DNA of 64,000 bases from Micromonospora sp. NBC_00389 (GTDB lineage Bacteria; Actinomycetota; Actinomycetes; Mycobacteriales; Micromonosporaceae), in assembly GCF_036059255.1 (NCBI RefSeq), contig NZ_CP107947.1, forward strand, positions 5,518,001 through 5,582,000. Reading direction: 5' to 3'. The translations under genes were made by a program, and so were the position numbers. The notes beneath the pieces were generated by a model. That model did not search any database, had not been told where the DNA came from, and saw nothing but the letters and a program-made list of their open reading frames with translations. How positions within the stretch are numbered: position 1 is the stretch's first letter; each line of letters opens with the position of its first letter. This document shows positions 1-7,874 of the stretch, one piece after another.

Positions 1-549
1 GACCAGGAGGCGATCAACGCGGCCCTGGTGACGCACGCCCGCGCCGGCCGGCGGGTGGTCCGGCTCAAGGGCGGCGACCCGTACGTGTTCGGTCGCGGCC
101 ACGAGGAGGTGCAGGCCTGCGCGGCGGCCGGCGTGCCGGTGACCGTCGTCCCCGGGGTGAGCAGCGCGTTCGCCGCGGCGGCGCTGGCCGGTGTGCCGGT
201 GACCCACCGCGGGGTCGCGCACGACGTCACCGTGGTCTCCGGGCACCTGCCGCCCGGGCACCCCGATTCGCTGGTCGACTGGGCGGCGCTGGGCCGGGCC
301 CGCGGCACGCTGGTGCTGCTGATGGCGGTGGACACCATCGCCAAGATCGCCGCCGCGCTGGTCGAGCACGGCCGTGCCCCGGACACGCCGGTGCTCGCCG
401 TGCAGGACGCCGGCCAGCCTGACCAGCGTGCGGTGCCGGCCCGACTCGACGAGATCGGCGCTGTCGCCGCCCGGGAGGGCATCGGCCCGCCCGCCGTCTT
501 CGTCCTCGGCCCGGTGGTCGACGTCGCGACCACCGGGCCGACGGCCTGA
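1..549 (+). CDS. cobA: Uroporphyrinogen-III C-methyltransferase, 3' part
   Basis: The reading frame is open from the first base, so the N-terminus lies outside the window; about 182 residues are present. The product would methylate uroporphyrinogen III at C-2 and C-7 with SAM to give precorrin-2, the branch point to sirohaem and cobalamin. The diagnostic VVRLKGGDPYVFGRG stretch (visible residues 18-32), the PGVSSAFAAAALAGVPVTHRG segment split around the SAM pocket, and the LVLLMAV strand fit the tetrapyrrole methylase fold. It could be a stand-alone enzyme or the C-terminal domain of a CysG/HemD-type fusion; the missing 5' part would decide. It stops 3 bp before the convergent permease stop, with no terminator between them. 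Confidence 0.9.
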   Translation, partial: DQEAINAALVTHARAGRRVVRLKGGDPYVFGRGHEEVQACAAAGVPVTVVPGVSSAFAAAALAGVPVTHRGVAHDVTVVSGHLPPGHPDSLVDWAALGRARGTLVLLMAVDTIAKIAAALVEHGRAPDTPVLAVQDAGQPDQRAVPARLDEIGAVAAREGIGPPAVFVLGPVVDVATTGPTA

Positions 550-552
550 CGA

Positions 553-2709
553 CTACTCGCTGCGGGCGGTCTCCGGTCCGGTGATGCGTTCCAGCAGCGG
601 CAGGGTGGAGGCGATGACGCCGAGGCAGGTGGCCAACCCGACGACGACGATCACGTAGAAGCGCGGCTCCGGCGCGATGAGCGTGTAGTCCATCTGGGCC
701 CGAAGGAACAGATGAGCGGCGAGGAGGCCCATCCCGATGGCCACCGCGGCGACGGCGAGCATCGGTACGGCGCTCTCCAGCGCGACCACCCTGCGCAGGA
801 CCTGTACCGGTGCGCCGCTGAGGCGCAGCAGGCTGAACGGGCGCCTGCGCTCGGTGAGACCGCCGATCACACTGACCGCGAGGCTGCAACCGGCGAGCGC
901 GAGGCTGGCGATGATAATGACGTTGGCCAGTTGTTCCCAGCCGCGCAGCGTGTTGGCAAAGCTCGACTCGAAGTCGCCGGGCACGTTCGGTGCCACCCGG
1001 AAGGTCGGGAAGGCGGCCTCGAGGACGGTGCGCGAGCGCTCGACGGCGGCGGCGGAACCGTCCGTGCCGACGACGATCGACAGCACCGGCAGCCGCTGGA
1101 GATCGCCGAGCGGGACCGACGCGGTCTGCCAGACCCTCGTGGGCGACGCCGATTCCCGGAAGGGGATGAAGCCCATCGCGACCTCGGCGACGCCTGCGCC
1201 GTCGGCGCACCGGCCGTACGCGCTCGGGAGGTCGGTGCACGCGATCAGCCCGGGCTCGCTGGCGCTCAGCCTGTCCGGGTTCTCGCGTACCGTGGCCGCG
1301 AACCGTACGCCGCGGGTCGAACGCAGTTCGGAGAACAGCGCGTCGGGCACCGATGGTGCCTCCCTGCCGAAGTCCATGGACACGGTGCCCGCCTCGGTCG
1401 AGCCGATCGGCGCCGGCCCGCGGTTGGCGACGATCGTGGTGATCACGCCGACGGCCACGCTCGTGACGAAGAGCGCGACCATGATGCCGCTGATCGCCCG
1501 GAAGCCGGCCTTCGGGTTGTCGGCGAGGCGTCGCGCGGCGATGAGAGTGGCGGGGCGGCCGGCGTACCGGGCCATGACCCGGGCGCCGACCATCGTCAAC
1601 CACGGGCCGGCGAGGACCAGGCCGGCCATGATGAGCAGCAGGCCGGGCAGGAACACCGCGGTCTGGCCGTCGGAGGTCTCGGGCCGGTAGCCGATGGCGA
1701 AGAACAGCACAGCGACGCCGAAGAGGATCGGGATCAGCCGGTACGCACGCGGCGCGCGTGGGGTGACCCGACGGGTGACGCCGAGCGGCGAGATTCGCAC
1801 GCGGCGCAGCGAGACCTGGGCTGCCACCGCCGCGCCGGCCGGGACGCCGAGCGCCACGAGCAGCACGTCCAGCACGCCCAGCGACATGTCGCTGGGAAAG
1901 AACGGCATGCCGGTGAACGGGATGTCCGCCATCGGGCCGCGCAACGCGTAGAACAGCACGAAGCCGAGGGCGGTGCCGGCGACGGCCGCGGCGGTCGCCT
2001 CCACCGCGGCGACCATCGAGATCTGCTTCGGTGTCGCGCCGACCAGGCGCATCGCGGCGAAGCGCTGCTCCCGACGGGCTGCGCTGAGTCGGGTGGCGGT
2101 GCCGATGAAGATCAGCACCGGAAACAGCAGCCCACCGGCGATCACGCCCAGGATGAGGTTCACCGTCGTCTCGGGGATTGCGGGAGTGTCGCCGACGCTG
2201 GTGACCTGCCTGGCGAGGGGCAGCCCGGCGACCTCGTCCTGGGTGCCACCCATGATGACGAGCAGGGTGTCCGGCGAGGTCAGTGCGGCCGGGCCGACGG
2301 TGCCGAGGTCACGTCCCGGGTAGCGGTCGCCCAGTTGGTCGGCCGGCTGAGCGGCCAGCAGTTCGCGCAACGCGGGCGAGGCGTAGTACTCCCCGGGGCC
2401 AGGGGTGGCAGGGATGCCGACCGGGGTGGGCGCACTTTGTCCGCTGGCTGCCACGTCGATCCGGATGATCTGCTTGCCGTGGAAGTAGTCCTCCCGGGTC
2501 GACCACCACAGGGGATCGACGTCGCCGCCCGTCGAGGCGCTGGGATACACCGATGCGGACCGGGTGAGCTGCGCGTTGACGGCGTTGACCCCGGCTAGGG
2601 TGGTCAGCAGCAGTCCGCTGCCGACCGCGACGGCGGCGGCGATGACGGCCAGGCGGGTGAGCGCCTCGCGGCCGCCGGCCACGGCGAGGCGGAGCCCGAA
2701 GCCGATCAT
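553..2709 (-). CDS. ABC transporter permease, FtsX/MacB-like
   Basis: A 718-residue integral membrane protein with an N-terminal membrane segment (about residues 13-40), a large extracytoplasmic region, then two FtsX-type blocks of three to four membrane helices (about 185-310 and 650-710) with further hydrophobic segments around 325-440. It is the membrane partner of the ATPase encoded just upstream: its ATG overlaps that gene's TGA (ATGA at 2706-2709). Such long two-FtsX permeases usually export or extract lipophilic compounds or peptides rather than import nutrients. The substrate cannot be told from sequence. The control gene is the PadR regulator at the head of the operon, which suggests a drug- or stress-inducible pump. 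Confidence 0.88.
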   Translation of the reverse strand: MIGFGLRLAVAGGREALTRLAVIAAAVAVGSGLLLTTLAGVNAVNAQLTRSASVYPSASTGGDVDPLWWSTREDYFHGKQIIRIDVAASGQSAPTPVGIPATPGPGEYYASPALRELLAAQPADQLGDRYPGRDLGTVGPAALTSPDTLLVIMGGTQDEVAGLPLARQVTSVGDTPAIPETTVNLILGVIAGGLLFPVLIFIGTATRLSAARREQRFAAMRLVGATPKQISMVAAVEATAAAVAGTALGFVLFYALRGPMADIPFTGMPFFPSDMSLGVLDVLLVALGVPAGAAVAAQVSLRRVRISPLGVTRRVTPRAPRAYRLIPILFGVAVLFFAIGYRPETSDGQTAVFLPGLLLIMAGLVLAGPWLTMVGARVMARYAGRPATLIAARRLADNPKAGFRAISGIMVALFVTSVAVGVITTIVANRGPAPIGSTEAGTVSMDFGREAPSVPDALFSELRSTRGVRFAATVRENPDRLSASEPGLIACTDLPSAYGRCADGAGVAEVAMGFIPFRESASPTRVWQTASVPLGDLQRLPVLSIVVGTDGSAAAVERSRTVLEAAFPTFRVAPNVPGDFESSFANTLRGWEQLANVIIIASLALAGCSLAVSVIGGLTERRRPFSLLRLSGAPVQVLRRVVALESAVPMLAVAAVAIGMGLLAAHLFLRAQMDYTLIAPEPRFYVIVVVGLATCLGVIASTLPLLERITGPETARSE

Positions 2710-3386
2710 GAGGCGATCCGGTCCGGCGCGTTCACGCGCCCGTCGCGGACCATGACCTCACGGTCGGCGTACGCGGCGATCCTGGGCTCGTGGGTGACCA
2801 GGATGACCGTGGTGCCCTGCTCGCGGGCGGCGCTGACGAGCAGGTCCATGACCTGCTCGCCGGTGAGCGAGTCGAGCGCGCCGGTCGGCTCGTCGGCGAA
2901 GAGCACCTGTGGCTCGGCGACCAGGCCGCGGGCGAGGGCGACGCGTTGCGCCTGCCCACCGGACAGCTCACCCGACCGCCGCTGCTCCAGGCCGTCCAGG
3001 CCGAGGCGCTCGAACCAGGTGTGCGCCCTGCGCAGCGCCTGCGTCCGGCGCACGCCGCTGAGCAGCAGCGGCAGGGCGACGTTCTCCACGGCGGTCAGCT
3101 CGGGGACGAGCTGGCCGAACTGGAACACGAAGCCGAAGCGGTCCCGGCGCAGGCTGCTGCGCTCGGTCTCGGCCATGGCGTCGACCCGGGCACCGTCGAA
3201 GAGGATCTCGCCGGAGTCGGGCACGAGGATGCCGGCCAGGCAGTGCAACAGGGTGGACTTGCCCGAGCCGCTGGGCCCCATGACGGCGAGGATCTCACCC
3301 GCGTCCACGGCGACGCTGGCGCCGCGCAGTGCGGGGGTCTGACCGAAGGAGAACTCCACGTTGCGTGCTTCGATCACGACGCTCAC
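2706..3386 (-). CDS. ABC transporter ATP-binding protein
   Basis: A 226-residue cytoplasmic ATPase of the LolD/MacB type. Walker A is GPSGSGKS at residues 37-44, the signature LSGGQ at 141-145, Walker B VLFADEP at 161-167 with the following TGALD, and the switch histidine lies in VTHEP. I chose the GTG at 3386: it is preceded by AAGGAGGTG and overlaps the stop of the PadR gene (GTGA), whereas longer in-frame versions run through the regulator in another frame. It couples ATP hydrolysis to the permease encoded immediately downstream. Order regulator-ATPase-permease with overlapping stops and starts indicates one transcript. Confidence 0.93.
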   Translation of the reverse strand: MSVVIEARNVEFSFGQTPALRGASVAVDAGEILAVMGPSGSGKSTLLHCLAGILVPDSGEILFDGARVDAMAETERSSLRRDRFGFVFQFGQLVPELTAVENVALPLLLSGVRRTQALRRAHTWFERLGLDGLEQRRSGELSGGQAQRVALARGLVAEPQVLFADEPTGALDSLTGEQVMDLLVSAAREQGTTVILVTHEPRIAAYADREVMVRDGRVNAPDRIAS

Positions 3387-3907
3387 GGCCGCACCTCCTT
3401 CTTCAGGGCGTCCAGTCGGGCGCCGGTCATCTCGATCCACCGGAGGTCCGCCTCCAAGTGGTACAGGCCGTGGTCGGCGAGCAGCGCGTCGACCAGGTTG
3501 CCGGTGCGCTTGACCTCGGTGAGCTCGCGCATCCGCCGCAGGTGCGCGCCGCGCTGCGTGTCGAGGTATTCGTCGGCCGGACGATCCAGCATCAGCGCGA
3601 GCACGACCTTCGCGAAGAGCACGGTCTGCAGGTGTGGCTCCGGCTCGACCGGCTGGGTCAGCCACTGCTCGACCTCGGTCGCGCCGACGTCGGTGATGAT
3701 GTAGCGCTTGCGGTCGGGGCCCGAGCCGGGGGCGACGTCGCTGATCACCACCTTCCCGTCCCGGGCCAGGCGGCTGAGGGTGGAGTAGACCTGGCCGAAC
3801 GGCAGCGGTTTGCCCCGCCCGAAGAAGGCGTCGTAGTCGCGCTTCAGGTCGTAGCCGTGGCTGGGCTCCCGTTCGAGGAGGCCGAGAAGTGTCAGTGGCA
3901 CGCTCAT
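3383..3907 (-). CDS. PadR-family transcriptional repressor
   Basis: A 174-residue PadR/Vir-type regulator: an N-terminal winged helix (MSVPLTLLGLLEREPSHGYDL..., with the typical FGQVYSTLSRL recognition region around residue 40) and a C-terminal helical dimerisation part. PadR proteins repress adjacent pump genes and release on binding the pump's substrate. An in-frame ATG five codons upstream exists, but the ATG at 3907 gives the canonical family N-terminus. No Shine-Dalgarno precedes it and a TATTGT hexamer ends six bases upstream, so a leaderless mRNA is plausible. Its stop overlaps the ATPase start. A palindromic operator candidate sits directly upstream. Confidence 0.88.
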   Translation of the reverse strand: MSVPLTLLGLLEREPSHGYDLKRDYDAFFGRGKPLPFGQVYSTLSRLARDGKVVISDVAPGSGPDRKRYIITDVGATEVEQWLTQPVEPEPHLQTVLFAKVVLALMLDRPADEYLDTQRGAHLRRMRELTEVKRTGNLVDALLADHGLYHLEADLRWIEMTGARLDALKKEVRP

Positions 3908-3957
3908 GCCAGGACAATACACCGGGGGTATACCCCGCGTATATATCCTCGGTATCT
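3908..3957 (-). promoter_or_regulatory. Promoter and PadR operator candidate
   Basis: GGGGTATACCCC at 3925-3936 is a perfect 12-bp palindrome, followed by GCGTATATATCC, so two TATA-centred boxes lie next to each other in an otherwise GC-rich background. On the minus strand TATTGT (3914-3919) ends six bases before the PadR ATG, fitting the -10 of a leaderless promoter with the palindrome in the -10/-35 zone. PadR proteins usually autorepress by binding such dyads; this is inference from position and symmetry. Confidence 0.5.
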
Positions 3958-4036
3958 TGTGGGCGGCCAGCCGATCAGGGCGTGGGCGCTGACGGGTGTC
4001 GGGGTGGGGCGGGGTTTCCCGCGCGTCTCCGCGCGG

Positions 4037-4399
4037 TCAGCCGGTCAGGGCGCGGGCCAGGGCGTAGCCGGCGGTGACCGCGGCGAGCCCGGCGGCGACG
4101 CTGGTCAGCACGTTGGCCAGCGCGAGGAGCCGGTTGCCGGTCTGGGCCAGGCGCAGCGTCTCGTAGCTGAAGGTGGAGTAGGTGGTCAGCGCGCCGCAGA
4201 ACCCGGTGCCGAGCAGCGCGCTGACCGCCGGGCCGGCCGGCAGCCCGACGAGCACGCCGAGCAGCAGCGACCCGACCACATTGACGGTCAGCGTGCCCCA
4301 GGGGAACGCCGAGTCGTGCCGGGACTGCACGGCCCGGTCGGTGAGGTAGCGCAGCGGTGCGCCGACGGCCGCGCCCAGGGCGATGAGCAGCACCGTCAT
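4037..4399 (-). CDS. crcB: Fluoride channel CrcB/Fluc, second subunit
   Basis: A 120-residue four-helix membrane protein of the CrcB/Fluc family: the [12 protein letters not shown]-terminal motif, [17 protein letters not shown] (helix 2 with the pore Asn) and [15 protein letters not shown] (helix 3 with the phenylalanine/serine-threonine track). Fluc channels form antiparallel dimers that let F- leave the cytoplasm. The ATG at 4399 overlaps the stop of the upstream paralogue (ATGA), so the two subunits are translationally coupled. Paired paralogues in Gram-positives generally assemble as heterodimers of opposite topology; that is family knowledge, not shown here. Confidence 0.93.
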   Translation of the reverse strand: MTVLLIALGAAVGAPLRYLTDRAVQSRHDSAFPWGTLTVNVVGSLLLGVLVGLPAGPAVSALLGTGFCGALTTYSTFSYETLRLAQTGNRLLALANVLTSVAAGLAAVTAGYALARALTG

Positions 4400-4881
4400 C
4401 GGCTGACCCGCCGTGCTCGGCGACGCAGCAACCCGGCGGTGGCGGCGTCGCCCAGCCCGACCGCGACCAGTGCCCCGACCACGGTCGCGGCCAGGTAGGC
4501 CAGCGCGGTGCCCGGAGAACCCGCGACCAGCGCCTGCTGGATGTCCACCGCGTACGTGGAGAACGTGGTGAACCCGCCGAGCACCCCGACCCCGAGGAAC
4601 GGGCGGACCAGCGGACGCCCACCGCTGAGGTGCGTGAGTGCCGCCATCAGCACGCCGATCAGCAGGCAGCCGGACAGGTTGACGCCGAACGTCGCCCACG
4701 GGAAGTCGGTGGGCGCGTGGGGGGCGGCGTGTTGCAGGCCGGCCCGGGCCAGCGCGCCGAGCACGCCGCCGGCCGCGACCGCAGCGAGAACCGTGGCTGG
4801 ACGGGTGCTCAGCTCGTCGCGGTCGGCGGGGACGCGAAGGTCGACGTCCGGGTCGGTACGCGGCTCGAATGATCCGGACAC
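4396..4881 (-). CDS. crcB: Fluoride channel CrcB/Fluc, first subunit
   Basis: A 161-residue CrcB paralogue with a hydrophilic N-terminal extension of about 35 residues before the first helix. Core motifs are [27 protein letters not shown] and [12 protein letters not shown], matching the pore region of its partner. I chose the GTG at 4881 because GGGAGG lies six bases upstream; a longer frame to 4953 adds residues that look like translated leader. It would form the heterodimeric fluoride exporter with the downstream gene. Upstream lies a hairpin-rich leader in which I looked for, and did not find, the conserved blocks of a fluoride riboswitch. Confidence 0.88.
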   Translation of the reverse strand: MSGSFEPRTDPDVDLRVPADRDELSTRPATVLAAVAAGGVLGALARAGLQHAAPHAPTDFPWATFGVNLSGCLLIGVLMAALTHLSGGRPLVRPFLGVGVLGGFTTFSTYAVDIQQALVAGSPGTALAYLAATVVGALVAVGLGDAATAGLLRRRARRVSR

Positions 4882-4943
4882 GGGCCCTCCCACCAGCACG
4901 GGTGTCACTGGCAGGGACCGTTGGCGAGTGGTGTCGCGGTTTC

Positions 4944-4959
4944 CCCGGCGCACGCCGGG
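4944..4959 (-). terminator. Hairpin between methyltransferase and crcB pair
   Basis: CCCGGCG-CA-CGCCGGG is a perfect 7-bp stem. Two weaker hairpins (GGAGCCCGTTGGCTCC at 4980-4995 and a CGGCGG/CCGCCG pair at 4961-4978) lie beside it. The group could terminate the methyltransferase transcript or structure the crcB leader; there is no T-tract. Confidence 0.35.
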
Positions 4960-5046
4960 ACGGCGGGCCCCACCGCCGGGGAGCCCGTTGGCTCCGGCGC
5001 CAGCATATCGCCGGACGAGCCGCGCGTTCGCGCTCCCGGCCGGCTG

Positions 5047-5805
5047 TCAGCGAACCGCCCCCACGGCGGCGTCGGGGCCGCCCCGCCACACCGTGCCGAC
5101 CTCGGTGAACCCGGCCGTGGTGAGCGCGGCCAGGTGCCAGGAGACCGGCGGGTTCCACTCCGGGCTGTGCCCGGTCGGGTAGATGGCGTGCCGCTGGGTG
5201 ACCAGTGGACCGAGCACCGGGTCGGCACCGGCCCGCTCCCACCACTCCGACCAGGAGGGGACCGCGCCGGCGGCGTACCGGGCGGCGCGCCGGTCCCGCG
5301 CCCGGTCGAGCAGCCGCTTGGTCAACTCCGGCAGGGAGTCGTCGGGCATGTGGTCGGCGTTGACGAAGATCCCGCCCGGTCGCAGCATGTCGCGGATCTC
5401 GCCGTAGAGCGCACCGAGCCGGTCGGCCGGCAGCCAGTGCAGCGCGGTGGCGGTGAGCACGCCGTCGTACTCCTGATGGGGGAGCGCGGAGCGCCACTCG
5501 GGGGCGCCGAGGTCGGCGGTGACGATGGTGGCCCGATCCGTCAGTGAGGCACCGGCGATGGCCAGCAGCGCCGGGTCGAGGTCCACCAGGGTCACCTCGG
5601 CGGTGGGGAAGCGCGCCAGCACTCGGAGCGAGATGGTGCCGGTGCCGCCGGCCAGGTCAAGCAGGCGCGGCGGTCGGCCGTCGAGGACCGCGTCGACAGC
5701 GTCGAGCATGGCGGTGAACCGGTGTTCCCGGTCCGGCAGGTACGCCTCCTGCTGGCGGTCCCAGCTCTCCTGCCACGCCGACGCATTCGTGATGTAAGGA
5801 GTCAT
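5047..5805 (-). CDS. Class I SAM-dependent methyltransferase
   Basis: A 252-residue soluble enzyme. Motif I is [16 protein letters not shown] (about residues 48-63), followed by the acidic motif TLVDLDP, then a TADLGAPEW segment and the [11 protein letters not shown] strand with FVNADHM, the usual order for a Rossmann methyltransferase of the UbiE/Tam-like group. The substrate is unknown. It stands alone, divergent from the phenylacetate-CoA ligase gene, and shares with it a 336-bp gap that contains several palindromes; the two may be co-regulated but need not be functionally linked. Confidence 0.85.
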   Translation of the reverse strand: MTPYITNASAWQESWDRQQEAYLPDREHRFTAMLDAVDAVLDGRPPRLLDLAGGTGTISLRVLARFPTAEVTLVDLDPALLAIAGASLTDRATIVTADLGAPEWRSALPHQEYDGVLTATALHWLPADRLGALYGEIRDMLRPGGIFVNADHMPDDSLPELTKRLLDRARDRRAARYAAGAVPSWSEWWERAGADPVLGPLVTQRHAIYPTGHSPEWNPPVSWHLAALTTAGFTEVGTVWRGGPDAAVGAVR

Positions 5806-6141
5806 GGCGATCAGGCTAGTTACGACTCAACGTGTCTGTCCAGACCTTATTGCCAATCACTTGCAATTGCTAGGTGATTGCAATGCGATGATCGCAGTGG
5901 CGCCGGGTCGGGTCATCCGCCCGCCCCGGCGCCACCTTCGCGAGCGGCGCGGCAGGGGTCGCGCTCGCTGGCGGACGCGTCGGCCCAGGCGGAGGCCACC
6001 CCGAGCTGGCGCCCCCGGTCGACGCGCTGCAGCGACTACCAAGCGCCCAGCCCTGCTCCGGGGGCGGCGGTGGTGAGCCCTCCGGGCCGGGCGTACGGTA
6101 CCGGCAGCCGTGCCGGGACCGTCGCGCGAAGGAGGCAGGCG
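5806..6141. promoter_or_regulatory. Divergent control region with nested palindromes
   Basis: This 336-bp gap separates the leftward methyltransferase from the rightward paaK gene. Bases 5851-5896 are AT-rich against the background. They hold CAATCAC (5854-5860) mirrored by GTGATTG (5874-5880), two TTGCAA boxes 17 bp apart (5861 and 5878), and a perfect TGCGAT-G-ATCGCA palindrome at 5884-5896. These look like binding sites for one or two dimeric regulators. The rest (5900-6125) is GC-rich without a convincing gene; the last 15 bases carry the paaK ribosome-binding site GAAGGAGG. Confidence 0.55.
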
Positions 6142-7449
6142 ATGCAGGACCGCACCCCTCGCCCCGAGGAGTTGGAGCCCATCGAGCGGGCCGGTGTCGA
6201 CGAGCTGCGAGCCCTGCAACACGAGCGGCTGCGCTGGTCGTTGCGGCACGCGTACGACAACGTGCCGCACTACCGCCGGAGTTTCGACGAGGCCGGCGTG
6301 CACCCCGACGACTGCCGGGACCTCGATGACCTGGCTCGCTTCCCTTTCACCGGCAAGGCGGAGCTGCGGGAGAACTACCCGTTCGGCATGTTCGCCGTAC
6401 CCCGGGAGCGGGTCGCCCGGCTGCACGCCTCCTCCGGCACCACCGGCCGGCCGACGGTGGTCGGCTACACCCGCGAGGACCTGCGGACCTGGGCCCGGCT
6501 GATGGCCCGGTCGATCCGCGCCTCCGGCGGCCGTCCCGGCGATCGGGTGCACGTGGCGTACGGCTACGGGCTGTTCACCGGCGGTCTCGGCGCGCACTAC
6601 GGTGCCGAGGAACTGGGCTGCACGGTCATCCCGGTCTCCGGCGGTATGACCGAACGACAGGTCATGCTGATCCGCGACTTCGAACCCGAGGTCATCATGG
6701 TCACGCCCAGCTACATGCTGGCCATCGTGGACGAGATGCAGCGCCAGGGCGTCGACCCGCGGGCCACCTCGCTGCGGGTGGGCATCTTCGGCGCGGAACC
6801 GTGGACCGAGGACATGCGCCGCGAGATGGAGGACCGGCTGGACATCCACGCGGTCGACATCTACGGGCTCTCCGAGGTGATGGGGCCGGGCGTGGCCACC
6901 GAGTGCGTCGAGACCAAGGACGGTCTGCACCTCTGGGAGGACCACTTCTACCCGGAGATCATCGACCCGCTGACCGGCGCGGTGCTGCCCGACGGCGAGC
7001 AGGGCGAGCTGGTGCTCACCTCGCTGACCAAGGAGGCGATGCCGGTCGTCCGCTACCGCACCCGGGACCGGACCCGGCTGCTGCCCGGCACCGCCCGCCC
7101 GATGCGCCGGATCGAGAAGATCACCGGCCGGACGGACGACATGATGATCGTGCGCGGGGTGAACATCTTCCCCACCCAGATCGAGGAGCTGATCCTGCGG
7201 ACCCCGCAGCTGTCGCCGCACTTCCAGTGCGTGCTCGACCGGCAGGGCCGGCTGGACACCCTGACGGTGCGGGTGGAGCGGCGGGCCGGAGTCGGCGTGG
7301 ACGTCGCCGAGCGGGCGGGCGTGACCCTGGTCGAGCTGGTGAAGAACACCATCGGGGTGAGCGTGGCGGTCGACGTGCTCGCCCCGGACGGCGTGGAGCG
7401 CTCGGTGGGCAAGATGCGGCGCATCGTCGACCAGCGGCGGGCAAGCTGA
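6142..7449 (+). CDS. paaK: Phenylacetate-CoA ligase
   Basis: A 435-residue adenylate-forming enzyme, the usual length for PaaK. It would activate phenylacetate (or an aryl-acetate) with ATP and CoA, the first step of aerobic phenylacetate breakdown. The AMP-binding motif SSGTTGRP is at residues 98-105, the substrate-pocket/adenylation motif DIYGLSEVMGPG near 247, the YRTRDR hinge, and the C-terminal GRTDDMMIVRGVNIFPTQIE typical of PaaK rather than of acetyl-CoA synthetases. The ATG at 6142 has GAAGGAGG eight bases upstream. One base separates it from the PaaI thioesterase gene, so they are one operon. The rest of the paa pathway is not in the window, so a role in secondary metabolism or aryl-acetate scavenging is possible. 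Confidence 0.93.
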   Translation: MQDRTPRPEELEPIERAGVDELRALQHERLRWSLRHAYDNVPHYRRSFDEAGVHPDDCRDLDDLARFPFTGKAELRENYPFGMFAVPRERVARLHASSGTTGRPTVVGYTREDLRTWARLMARSIRASGGRPGDRVHVAYGYGLFTGGLGAHYGAEELGCTVIPVSGGMTERQVMLIRDFEPEVIMVTPSYMLAIVDEMQRQGVDPRATSLRVGIFGAEPWTEDMRREMEDRLDIHAVDIYGLSEVMGPGVATECVETKDGLHLWEDHFYPEIIDPLTGAVLPDGEQGELVLTSLTKEAMPVVRYRTRDRTRLLPGTARPMRRIEKITGRTDDMMIVRGVNIFPTQIEELILRTPQLSPHFQCVLDRQGRLDTLTVRVERRAGVGVDVAERAGVTLVELVKNTIGVSVAVDVLAPDGVERSVGKMRRIVDQRRAS

Positions 7450-7450
7450 G

Positions 7451-7864
7451 GTGACCGAACAGCGCAATCCGGCGTACGACATGTTCGACGCCGACGTGGC
7501 CTCGCGTGGCCTCGGCATCGAGCTGGTCGAGGCTGGCGACGGTGCGGCGGTGGCCCGGATGCGGGTGACCGAGCGGATGCTCAACGGCCACGCGATCGCC
7601 CACGGTGGCTTCGTCTTCCTGCTCGCCGACACCGCCTTCGCGCTGGCCTGCAACAGCCGGGGCCCGGTCACCGTCGCCGCCGGCGGCGAGATCACCTTCG
7701 TCCGTCCGGCCGGTGCCGGTGACCTGCTCACCGCCCGTGCCACCGAGCGCACCCGGTACGGCCGCAGCGGCATCTACGACGTCACCGTCACCCGGGACGA
7801 TGGCGCGGTGGTCGCGGAGTTCCGGGGGCGCAGCCGGACCCCGGCGTCGCTTCCGTCGACATAG
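7451..7864 (+). CDS. paaI: PaaI-type hydroxyphenylacetyl-CoA thioesterase
   Basis: A 137-residue hotdog-fold thioesterase. The family signature NGHAIAHGGFVFLLADTAF (residues 45-63) contains the Asn, HGG and Asp that line the active site. PaaI hydrolyses phenylacetyl-CoA derivatives that cannot proceed down the pathway, releasing trapped CoA. The GTG start at 7451 lies directly behind the paaK stop, giving tight translational coupling and strong context support. The sequence ends with a short Pro/Ser tail. It overlaps nothing downstream; the glycosyltransferase begins 10 bases later. Confidence 0.93.
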   Translation: MTEQRNPAYDMFDADVASRGLGIELVEAGDGAAVARMRVTERMLNGHAIAHGGFVFLLADTAFALACNSRGPVTVAAGGEITFVRPAGAGDLLTARATERTRYGRSGIYDVTVTRDDGAVVAEFRGRSRTPASLPST

Positions 7865-7874
7865 GATCCCGGCC

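Noticed and set aside
227..1603. Long ORFs opposite to or out of frame with the real genes, for example 227-1603 minus and 712-2598 plus
   Set aside because: They are Arg/Gly/Ala/Pro-rich shadows caused by high GC at third positions and overlap genes with clear family motifs.
4882..5046. Possible fluoride riboswitch upstream of the crcB pair
   Set aside because: The leader is hairpin-rich and begins GGCGATATG, but the conserved CTGATG and CCTAC-type blocks of the fluoride aptamer are not found in order.
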